Part shown: piece by piece, positions 1 to 6,242 of the stretch
How the letters are laid out: every line of letters starts with the position of its first letter
How positions within the stretch are numbered: position 1 is the stretch's first letter
Assembly (NCBI GenBank): GCA_934320895.1
Contig: CAKRFY010000036.1
Location: 1-27,169 of the forward strand
DNA length: 27,169 nucleotides
Direction of reading: 5' to 3'
Source of the DNA: an uncultured Lachnospiraceae bacterium
GTDB lineage: Bacteria; Bacillota; Clostridia; Lachnospirales; Lachnospiraceae
Translations under genes and position numbers: made by a program
The notes under the pieces: model-generated
Database searches by the model: none
What the model saw: only the letters and a program-made list of their open reading frames with translations
Told to the model about the DNA's origin: nothing

Positions 1-71
1 TAACGCCTGTGGAGCTAGTAGGTTGCGAGGTCGATGAAGCAGGAAGCCCATTGGCTTTAGACAATGGGTAG
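1..71 (+). CDS. tnpB: TnpB/OrfB-family RNA-guided nuclease, C-terminal end only
   Basis: Only the last 22 codons are present, from position 3 to a TAG at 69-71. The peptide runs TPVELVGCEVDEAGSPLA and ends LDNG. A tail of this kind, with its last codons inside the right-end hairpin, is typical of TnpB proteins of IS605-type elements. TnpB is an RNA-guided DNA endonuclease whose guide RNA is made from the 3' end of its own gene and the right end of the element. None of the RuvC catalytic residues or the zinc-finger cysteines are in the window, so activity cannot be judged. The call rests on the tail plus the right-end structure. Confidence 0.65.
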   Translation, partial: TPVELVGCEVDEAGSPLALDNG

Positions 72-76
72 TTCAC
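1..76 (+). mobile_element. Right end of an IS200/IS605-type element
   Basis: The first 76 bases read as the right end of an IS200/IS605-family element. A 7-bp perfect hairpin (CCCATTG at 47-53, CAATGGG at 62-68) is followed by GTAGTTCAC, ending at about 76. A G/C-rich stem followed by GGGTAGTTCA is the usual right end of this family. The end of a TnpB-like reading frame overlaps the hairpin. The rest of the element, including any TnpA gene, lies left of the window. The boundary at 76 is inferred from the family pattern and from the broken gene that begins right after it. Confidence 0.72.
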
Positions 77-361
77 AAGAGAACGATAATAGAACTTTCT
101 AAAAAAGTCATAGATAATATAGCAAGAAAATATGATAATATCAGGGAAGGAGTGGACATAATTATGGGAGGAAAGGTTATAGATACGGAAGCTAAGAGGA
201 TACTGAATCGTGGGATAAGTGAGGGAAAAATTATAGGTGCAATAGAGTTTGCTAAAAGTGTTAATATGAGCGAAGATCAGATAACAGAACATATTGTTAA
301 AAAATTTGGCTTAAGTGAGGAAGAGGCAAAGAAAAAGATTAAGGAAGTTTCAGACGATTAA
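77..361 (+). pseudogene. 3' remnant of a gene cut by the IS element (nuclease-family tail)
   Basis: One frame is open from the element boundary to a TAA at 359-361. It reads KRTIIELSKKVIDNIARKYD, continues NIREGVDIIMGGKVIDTEAK, then ILNRGISEGKIIGAIEFAKS and a charged helical end. There is no convincing start inside it. A GTG at 152 and an ATG at 164 fall in the middle of continuous coding-like sequence. The GI.EGKIIG-type helix and the SEEEAKKKI end resemble the C-terminal tails of Rpn/PD-(D/E)XK nuclease-type proteins common in Lachnospiraceae, but no catalytic domain is present to prove it. The simplest reading is a gene interrupted by insertion of the element, leaving about 95 C-terminal codons. 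Confidence 0.6.
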
Positions 362-377
362 GTAGGAGGCGTTTAAA

Positions 378-857
378 ATGATGAATCTTATTTTTCAGAA
401 AGCAAAAGCAAAAGATCCTACAAAGGTGCGAGTAGATTCAAGAAGATTTTTTGATAATAATGTAGTAAGTAATGAAAAATGTTTTAATGATCCATTTATA
501 CAGGATATTATTAAAACAGTAGATGGTGCAACAGTGGTACAAGGTCCTATTCTCAGAAGCAGGGAAGGTAAAATAATGCCTCCACAGTGGTTATCAACAG
601 GAGCTAAAACAGCAATTTGTATCTATCTATATCCTGATTGGGTATTTAATGCGACACAAATGGGGGATAATGCATTTCAATTTGTAATTGAACTTTGTAG
701 AAAGGATGATAGAACTGTATTAACTTATAGATATTTACCATATAAATACATGATAATGTTAGACTTGCAGAAAGATTATAAACCAGTTACTTTTGAAGAT
801 GATGAAGATTTTTGGGATCATTTTGATGAATGGATGGGGGAAATGTATAATGATTAA
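378..857 (+). CDS. DUF4869-like protein of unknown function
   Basis: This is a 159-residue soluble protein starting at an ATG with AGGAGGCG eight bases upstream. It has no signal peptide or membrane segment. The motif VVQGPILRSREGKIMPPQWL (residues about 54-73), the GAKTAICIYLYPDWVFNATQ stretch and the acidic end (EDDEDFWDHFDEW) resemble the DUF4869 family. That family has no known activity. The last eight bases overlap the next gene (ATGATTAA), so the two are probably translationally coupled and work together. It lies downstream of an IS-broken gene and upstream of Ter enzymes, so it could belong to either unit. Confidence 0.6.
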   Translation: MMNLIFQKAKAKDPTKVRVDSRRFFDNNVVSNEKCFNDPFIQDIIKTVDGATVVQGPILRSREGKIMPPQWLSTGAKTAICIYLYPDWVFNATQMGDNAFQFVIELCRKDDRTVLTYRYLPYKYMIMLDLQKDYKPVTFEDDEDFWDHFDEWMGEMYND

Positions 858-1872
858 GATTAAAAGCTCCAACGTTGATTTAGTATTTGATCATCATGTA
901 AACATAGTTGTTGGTGACAAAGGGCTAGGTTTGAATAGCGGTGAGAATAAATCTTATTTATTCAGCGTATTAGAAGAGTGCAAAAATAATGAATTACTCG
1001 AGACTAATGTGAATTTGATATTACTTTCTTCTACAGAGAGCGTTAGAGATATTAAAATTACATCTACTTCTTGCATATTAATTGATGAAGCAAATTTTGC
1101 TCCAAAGCAGCTTGAATGGCTGTTTAATGAAGTGAAAAAGTTTAATGTATATCTTATAGTACTTGGTCGTTTAAATGTCAAAAGTTTAGAATATTCGGTT
1201 GATGCAGTTTATAAACTTAAACTTAATGAAGGAAGATTTACATTAAGACAGTTTTTTAAAAATGATTGTATAAAAAAGAATATTGATGGTTATTACACGG
1301 AAGATAGTACAAGTGTTGCTGCAATCTATACTGATATTTTAGAACAAGAGGTTCAGCCAGTTTCAGGAAAGAACAGATTTTTTGAGTTTATAAAAAATGA
1401 TAGGGAAGTATTGATAATTGCGGATAAGCCTAAATTTGGTTCAGCGCTGATTACATTATTATATAAGTGTTTGAGTAGCAATTCTGAAGTTGAAATAATC
1501 CATGCATTTTTTATAGAATCTTTTGAGCAGATTGTAAGTTCAATCGTTTTTGAAAATTATGATGAGATATTGAATGAAGCCAGGGAGTCATTTGATTCTG
1601 AAACATTTTTTGAAACATATTTAGCAGAGAATTTACAAATATGGAATAAAAAGAAACTCATAGTCTGTATTAAAGAGATTTCAAAAAGATATGACTTTGC
1701 GAGTTCAAGTGTATTAAATGATTTAAAGCAGTTTTGTGAGAATAATAATTTTTGTACAGAAAATACTTATGAGTTCGATTTAAGTTCTTATGAATTTAAA
1801 TCGAGTATTTTAGAACGTCTAAGAGTAGAATTAGAAAAGAATAATCAGTGCAAGAGCTTAAATTTATTTTAA
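850..1872 (+). CDS. Unknown protein with degenerate P-loop, ATPase-like
   Basis: The protein is 340 residues long. The frame is open further upstream (to 793), but the ATG at 850 overlaps the previous stop and leaves a compact N-terminus, so 850 is preferred. Near the N-terminus is VVGDKGLGLNSGENKSYLF (residues 20-38), placed like a Walker A loop but lacking the canonical GxxxxGK[ST] spacing. CILIDEAN (75-82) resembles a Walker B strand. Short ATPase-like proteins of this kind often pair with a small partner, as here. The C-terminal half is helical and unrecognised. Nucleotide binding is an inference from the two loops. It ends 29 bases before the next gene on the same strand, so it may be co-transcribed with the Ter phosphoribosyltransferases. 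Confidence 0.55.
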   Translation: MIKIKSSNVDLVFDHHVNIVVGDKGLGLNSGENKSYLFSVLEECKNNELLETNVNLILLSSTESVRDIKITSTSCILIDEANFAPKQLEWLFNEVKKFNVYLIVLGRLNVKSLEYSVDAVYKLKLNEGRFTLRQFFKNDCIKKNIDGYYTEDSTSVAAIYTDILEQEVQPVSGKNRFFEFIKNDREVLIIADKPKFGSALITLLYKCLSSNSEVEIIHAFFIESFEQIVSSIVFENYDEILNEARESFDSETFFETYLAENLQIWNKKKLIVCIKEISKRYDFASSSVLNDLKQFCENNNFCTENTYEFDLSSYEFKSSILERLRVELEKNNQCKSLNLF

Positions 1873-1901
1873 ATATAACGGCCTATTTTATGGAGGGGAA
1901 A

Positions 1902-3065
1902 ATGTATTTTGAGGGTAACATAGTTCGTATTGGCAAAAGAGAAAATAATAAAAAGAGAAATTATCTTGTCATGAACAGGCTTCAGGGAAAGCACATCCCG
2001 GTTTCGCCTGGTGAAGCTTTGAATATGTTTGATGCTTTGGCAGATATTGTGAAAGAAAATTATCGGGGAGAGAAGTTGTTGTTGATCGGATTTGCTGAGA
2101 CGGCAACTGCTATCGGGGCCAAAATTGCTGTAAAGCTTGGGGGGTATTATATTCAGACAACGAGGGAAAACATTAAGGGTGTCGATTATCTGTTTTTTTC
2201 AGAAGTTCACAGCCATGCGACAGAGCAGAAGCTTGTCAGGGAGGATATTGACAAGCTTGTGAATGAGGTTGATCGTATTATTTTTATTGAGGATGAGGTT
2301 ACAACAGGCAATACAATATTAAATATTGTTAGTATACTTGATGAATTGTATGGTGATTGTGCAGATAAAAAATATGCTGTTGCTTCAATCTTAAATGGCA
2401 TGTCAGATAGAAATTTAAAGATTTATGAGGAACATGGTATCGCTATACATTATCTTGTGAAGATAGATAATAGTAAATATGGTGAGATTGCAGAAAAGTT
2501 TGATATAGATGGAAGATATGTTAAGGCTGATATTGCAAAAAAATATGAGATAACACAGTATGAGTTTGATGGTTGGATGGATGCCAGGAGGGTTGTTGAT
2601 GCGAATGAATATGAAAAACATTGCATAAAGTTATGGAAAGACATTTGCAGAAATATTGATTTTAAATCTGGCAGCAGTGTTCTTGTTGTCGGTACGGAGG
2701 AATTCATGTATCCAGCTCTTTTTGTCGGGGCGTGTATTGAGAAGCTTGGATGCAGTGTGCGAAGTCATTCAACGACAAGAAGTCCTATTGAGGTTTGTTC
2801 GCATAAGTCTTTAAAAATGAATAAATCGGTTAATATGCCAGATGGCGGGCTGGTTTGTGAAAGATATACATATCCTGTCCATGAGAGATATGAACTTTGC
2901 AGTTTATATGATGATGAAAGAAGAACTTTTATATATGATATAGCTTCATATGATAAAGTACTGATTTTGACAGATTCACATTATAGTGGAAATGCGGGGA
3001 TAAATTCGCTCGTAAATGCATTGAAAATAAAAAATAACGATATTTGCCTGATCAGATGGTGTTAG
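1902..3065 (+). CDS. TRSP-type phosphoribosyltransferase of the Ter locus
   Basis: This 387-residue protein starts at ATG 1902 behind a GGAGGGG site; an upstream in-frame ATG at 1890 is less well placed. The N-terminal domain is a phosphoribosyltransferase: IIFIEDEVTTGNT (about 126-138) is the PRPP-binding loop, with the two acidic residues and the TTGNT turn. The C-terminal domain carries TTRSPIE (TRSP at 292-295), the motif that names the TRSP domain, and ends with LTDSHYSGNAG. In Ter loci this protein is proposed to take part in making a nucleoside-like metabolite together with a second phosphoribosyltransferase and a C-C lyase, both present next door. Substrate and product are not established. 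It is cytoplasmic, with no membrane segment. Confidence 0.85.
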   Translation: MYFEGNIVRIGKRENNKKRNYLVMNRLQGKHIPVSPGEALNMFDALADIVKENYRGEKLLLIGFAETATAIGAKIAVKLGGYYIQTTRENIKGVDYLFFSEVHSHATEQKLVREDIDKLVNEVDRIIFIEDEVTTGNTILNIVSILDELYGDCADKKYAVASILNGMSDRNLKIYEEHGIAIHYLVKIDNSKYGEIAEKFDIDGRYVKADIAKKYEITQYEFDGWMDARRVVDANEYEKHCIKLWKDICRNIDFKSGSSVLVVGTEEFMYPALFVGACIEKLGCSVRSHSTTRSPIEVCSHKSLKMNKSVNMPDGGLVCERYTYPVHERYELCSLYDDERRTFIYDIASYDKVLILTDSHYSGNAGINSLVNALKIKNNDICLIRWC

Positions 3066-3140
3066 AGTAGTGTAATAATTGTTGGTCGTACCATGGATGT
3101 TAAATAGCAACGCTGGTATTAAAGTAATGGAGGACGCAGT

Positions 3141-4304
3141 TTGAGAAGTTCATATAAAGAGGATGACGTGATATTATTATTAAAGGATATAACTGGACTT
3201 GTAGAACCACAGCCGACGAAAGAGCGTGAGAAACTTATTCAGTCCGGAAAACATTATAGTGAGATGCTTCCAATAGAATATGTTCCAACTGAAAAATATA
3301 TGGAGGCTTACACAGAAGCATTAAAGTTTTATTCAAAACCTGTTGCACAGGCTGTTGGTGTGGTTGCTGATAAGATAGTAAAGTTAAAGGGCAAAAGGGT
3401 TGTTCTTGTTTCTCTTGCAAGAGCTGGTATTCCTATTGGAATTTTGATTAAGAGATATATAAAGCTTAAGTATGGTTTTAATGTTCCACATTATTCTATT
3501 TCAATCATAAGGGGACGTGGGATTGATGATAATGCAATGAAGTATCTTCTTGAAAGGTTTGAGCCGGGACAGCTTCTTTTTGTTGACGGCTGGATTGGAA
3601 AAGGTGCTATTTTAAATGAGTTAAAGAAAGATATTGCTTTTTATGAGGGTGTTTTGTCGGATATTGCAGTTGTTGCTGATCCGGCGAATGTGACAGACCT
3701 TTGTGGAACGCATGAAGATATTCTTATACCGAGTTCGTGTCTTAATAGTACGGTGTCTGGACTTATCAGCAGGACTTTTTTAAGGAGTGATATTATAGGA
3801 AAGAATGATTTTCATGGTGCTGTTTATTATGAGGAGTTAAAAGATGCTGATTTGTCATATCAATTTATAGAAACTATTGAAAAGCAGTTTGTATTAAATG
3901 ATGAAGTGAATGAAAAATGTTTGGATGGATTAGGTGAATCAACTGCTTGTGAGAGTTATTTACAAGATAGAGAAAGTCTTGTAAAAGGAACAGATCAAAA
4001 GATAGAGAGAGTAAGTGAGAAAACAGAAAGTGATATTTTGTTAAAGGGAATTGATGAAGTAAAAAAGATTGCACAAGATTTTGGTATTGATGATATAAAT
4101 TTCATCAAGCCGGGGATTGGTGAAGCGACAAGGGTTTTACTAAGGCGAGTTCCGTGGAAAGTGCTTGTTTCTGAAAAAAATAAAGATGCCAGGGAATTGA
4201 GGCATCTTATAAGGCTGGCGGCTGAAAAAAATGTGCCTGTTGAATATTATCCGTTAAATAACTATAAATGCTGCGGCATTATAAAACATTTATCAGATGT
4301 TTAA
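3141..4304 (+). CDS. StiP-family phosphoribosyltransferase with PELOTA RNA-binding domain
   Basis: This 387-residue protein starts at TTG 3141, with GGAGG at 3129-3133. The first 240 residues match the PRTase/StiP family of tellurite-resistance loci (annotated in databases as 'cysteine protease StiP', though its fold suggests a phosphoribosyltransferase). LLFVDGWIGKGAI (145-157) is its PRPP-loop equivalent, and SLARAGIPIG (91-100) is a second conserved turn. Residues about 245-300 are a charged linker. The end (about 310-385, including LLRRVPWKVLV and VPVEYYPL) matches a PELOTA/L7Ae-like RNA-binding domain. It follows the TRSP enzyme by 75 bases and converges with the lyase gene, with only 14 bases between stop codons. 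The RNA-binding part suggests that the proposed metabolite pathway touches RNA, which is inference. Confidence 0.85.
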   Translation: MRSSYKEDDVILLLKDITGLVEPQPTKEREKLIQSGKHYSEMLPIEYVPTEKYMEAYTEALKFYSKPVAQAVGVVADKIVKLKGKRVVLVSLARAGIPIGILIKRYIKLKYGFNVPHYSISIIRGRGIDDNAMKYLLERFEPGQLLFVDGWIGKGAILNELKKDIAFYEGVLSDIAVVADPANVTDLCGTHEDILIPSSCLNSTVSGLISRTFLRSDIIGKNDFHGAVYYEELKDADLSYQFIETIEKQFVLNDEVNEKCLDGLGESTACESYLQDRESLVKGTDQKIERVSEKTESDILLKGIDEVKKIAQDFGIDDINFIKPGIGEATRVLLRRVPWKVLVSEKNKDARELRHLIRLAAEKNVPVEYYPLNNYKCCGIIKHLSDV

Positions 4305-4318
4305 GGTATTTAGTATTA

Positions 4319-5284
4319 TCAATCTTTAATGCCATAATTTTCGGCAAGGTACAATATTTTTTGTGCCCAGTTAAAATGAGTTTTATATTCATTCATGCGT
4401 TCTTTTGTAATATTTCCTGAAACAAAGGAATCATTTTTAGTATCCCAGTTTAATATTTGAAGGGCATCATTATAATTTTTTCTGGATATTTTATATTCAT
4501 CGTTTACTATAGGAATCTGGTTTGGATGTATAACAGTCTTGCCAGTAAATCCACATAGTTTATCATCTTGAATTTCTTTTCTTAGACCAGATTCCCAATT
4601 CGTGCCGGAATAATATTCAAATACCGGCCCTGATATAATATAATCCGTGCCGTAGATCGTGACAATATCAGAAAAGATATTTGAAATAGGTGATATCTGG
4701 TGTATTGACTCATCATATTCTCTTCTGAAACCAAAAATATTTGAGAGATCGTTGCCACCTACTCTTATATTTAAAACATATTTTTCTGTGAGATCAAGTT
4801 TGTCTTTTAAAGTGTATAGATTGTCGTATCTGTGTTTGAGATTTACTACTGAATCATTTTCATAGATTGGCATGAAATATTTTGTATGTTTATGTATGCA
4901 ATTTAATTTTTGAATCTGTTCTATATAAATATCTGCGTTTTCGATGCAGAATTTTGGTATTATGTAACCGGTTATTATTTCATTGCTATCACCGAGCTTT
5001 TTATCAATAAGGGTTAATTGAGCAGGATTTCTGACTCTGATAAATATTTTTGGAAGATAAAAAGCTGTGTTTGTCTGCAATTCTTTATATATGTTATTTA
5101 TTGTAGAAACAAGCTGTGTTTCAGCTTCTTTTACAAAATTGTCATTTATTGTGTCTTCAAGACATAAAGCAAGTGAATAGCCTGAACCAAATTTCTCGGA
5201 AATAATATACTGTGCCATATTTTTTTTATCAGCGGGGCTGTACAGTAATGCACCAACGCTGTAGTAAATTGAACTGTTTTTCAT
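4319..5284 (-). CDS. CitE-like C-C bond lyase (HpcH/HpaI aldolase fold)
   Basis: This 321-residue protein is on the minus strand and divergent from the rhomboid gene. Its ATG is preceded by AAAGGAG and GAAGG on that strand. It reads as a TIM-barrel lyase of the citrate lyase beta / HpcH-HpaI superfamily: IFIRVRNPAQL (about residues 80-90), NIRVGGNDLSNIFGFRR in the middle, and GFTGKTVIHPNQIPIVN near the C-terminus, the last being the characteristic GK.(V/A)IHP.QI strand. Members found in Ter loci are thought to act with the PRTases on a small organic acid or nucleoside-like intermediate; the reaction is unknown. It is transcribed against its presumed pathway partners, which is unusual for genes expected to share an operon. 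Confidence 0.85.
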   Translation of the reverse strand: MKNSSIYYSVGALLYSPADKKNMAQYIISEKFGSGYSLALCLEDTINDNFVKEAETQLVSTINNIYKELQTNTAFYLPKIFIRVRNPAQLTLIDKKLGDSNEIITGYIIPKFCIENADIYIEQIQKLNCIHKHTKYFMPIYENDSVVNLKHRYDNLYTLKDKLDLTEKYVLNIRVGGNDLSNIFGFRREYDESIHQISPISNIFSDIVTIYGTDYIISGPVFEYYSGTNWESGLRKEIQDDKLCGFTGKTVIHPNQIPIVNDEYKISRKNYNDALQILNWDTKNDSFVSGNITKERMNEYKTHFNWAQKILYLAENYGIKD

Positions 5285-5416
5285 ACCTTCTTCACACTCC
5301 TTTAAAAGTCAAGCAGATATTTGCAATCTGCTCTGATTCTATATCATACAAATAATATGATACCATATGATATATAAAAAAAGTAGTCGAATATTAATAT
5401 GATAAAAATGTAAATT

Positions 5417-5439
5417 TTCTATTTTCAGGGAAAATAGAA
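5417..5439. repeat. Perfect 10-bp palindrome in the divergent control region
   Basis: TTCTATTTTC and GAAAATAGAA flank a 3-base centre (AGG). It lies in the 357-base gap (5285-5641) between the divergent lyase and rhomboid genes. A second set of dyads, with TATCATA and TATGATA arms, lies at 5343-5363. Either could be an operator for a regulator of the Ter locus. The rest of the gap holds a probable promoter (5533-5561) and A/T-rich DNA with no gene. Confidence 0.4.
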
Positions 5440-5532
5440 TGCTTATAAAGCACTATGCTGCATGGTATATGTAATAAGTCAACGGCTAATTATAACATTT
5501 TTATTAAAAATTTTAACGTTTTTCTATATTCC

Positions 5533-5561
5533 TTGTATATTAAATTCCCTTATGTTAAAAT
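5533..5561 (+). promoter_or_regulatory. Probable sigma-A-type promoter for rhomboid-YceG
   Basis: TTGTAT (5533-5538) and TAAAAT (5556-5561) are separated by exactly 17 bases, giving a start near 5568 and a leader of about 75 bases before the rhomboid ATG. No terminator hairpin is evident in the leader. Confidence 0.5.
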
Positions 5562-5641
5562 GGTAAAAGATGGTGAAAAATTGTATGTTTTAACATAGAA
5601 AATGTAAAAAATGTTTCTACTGTGGATTTTGAGGGGGAGAA

Positions 5642-6232
5642 ATGGCAAAGGAAAAAAATGGTATCAGAATTTCATTTAACTCACCTGTCATATTGATATT
5701 TTCAATTGCATGTCTTGGTGTACTGGGGCTTGGATATCTGACAGGTGGTGTTTCAGATAAATTACTTTTTTGTGTCTATAGATCATCATTTACAGATCCA
5801 TTGACTTATTTCAGATTTTTTGGTCATGTTCTTGGCCATGCGAATTGGGAACACTTTTTAGGCAATATCATGATGATACTTGTAGTAGGTCCATTGCTTG
5901 AGGAAAAATATGGCTCGGCGGATACACTGCTTGTGATTTTAGTTACAGCGTTTGTAACTGGAGTTATCCATTTTATATTTTTTCCTGATGTTGCCTTGAT
6001 GGGAGCGAGCGGTGTTGTTTTTGCGTTTATCCTGCTTGCAAGTATGACAAGTATAGAGGATGGAAAGATACCGCTTACATTTATTCTTGTTGCGGTTATT
6101 TATATAGGTGGACAGATACGGGACGGACTTTTGATTAATGATAACGTATCAAATCTGACACACATAATTGGAGGAGTTGTTGGTTCAATGCTTGGAATTG
6201 CTATGAACAAGCATAGAGTTAGCAGATATTGA
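5642..6232 (+). CDS. Rhomboid-family intramembrane serine protease
   Basis: This 196-residue integral membrane protein has about six hydrophobic segments. Rhomboids cleave transmembrane substrates inside the bilayer with a Ser-His dyad. The expected residues are present: MGASG (120-124, nucleophile Ser123), His174 in NLTHIIGG, and the HANWEHFLGN box (66-75) with conserved His and Asn that lines the active site. Length is normal for a minimal bacterial rhomboid. GAGGGGGAG precedes the ATG. The stop lies 10 bases before the proposed start of the YceG gene, so the two are probably coupled. Its place inside a Ter locus suggests it processes a membrane component of this stress system; no substrate can be named. 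Confidence 0.9.
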   Translation: MAKEKNGIRISFNSPVILIFSIACLGVLGLGYLTGGVSDKLLFCVYRSSFTDPLTYFRFFGHVLGHANWEHFLGNIMMILVVGPLLEEKYGSADTLLVILVTAFVTGVIHFIFFPDVALMGASGVVFAFILLASMTSIEDGKIPLTFILVAVIYIGGQIRDGLLINDNVSNLTHIIGGVVGSMLGIAMNKHRVSRY

Positions 6233-6242
6233 GGTGAGTAAA

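Larger units (their letters stand above)
1..94 (+). ncRNA. 3' end of a candidate omega (reRNA) guide RNA
   Basis: In IS605-type elements the guide RNA for TnpB overlaps the 3' end of tnpB, ends its scaffold at the right-end hairpin, and takes its guide from the flanking host DNA. Here the scaffold would end with the 47-68 hairpin and TTCAC (72-76). The guide would then start at 77 (AAGAGAACGATAATAGAA, 77-94). Its 5' part lies outside the window. No transcript is visible from sequence alone, so this is inference from family architecture. Confidence 0.45.

Noticed and set aside
793..849. Earlier start for the P-loop-like protein
   Set aside because: It would add 19 residues read entirely inside the preceding gene; ATG 850 overlaps the stop in the usual coupled manner.
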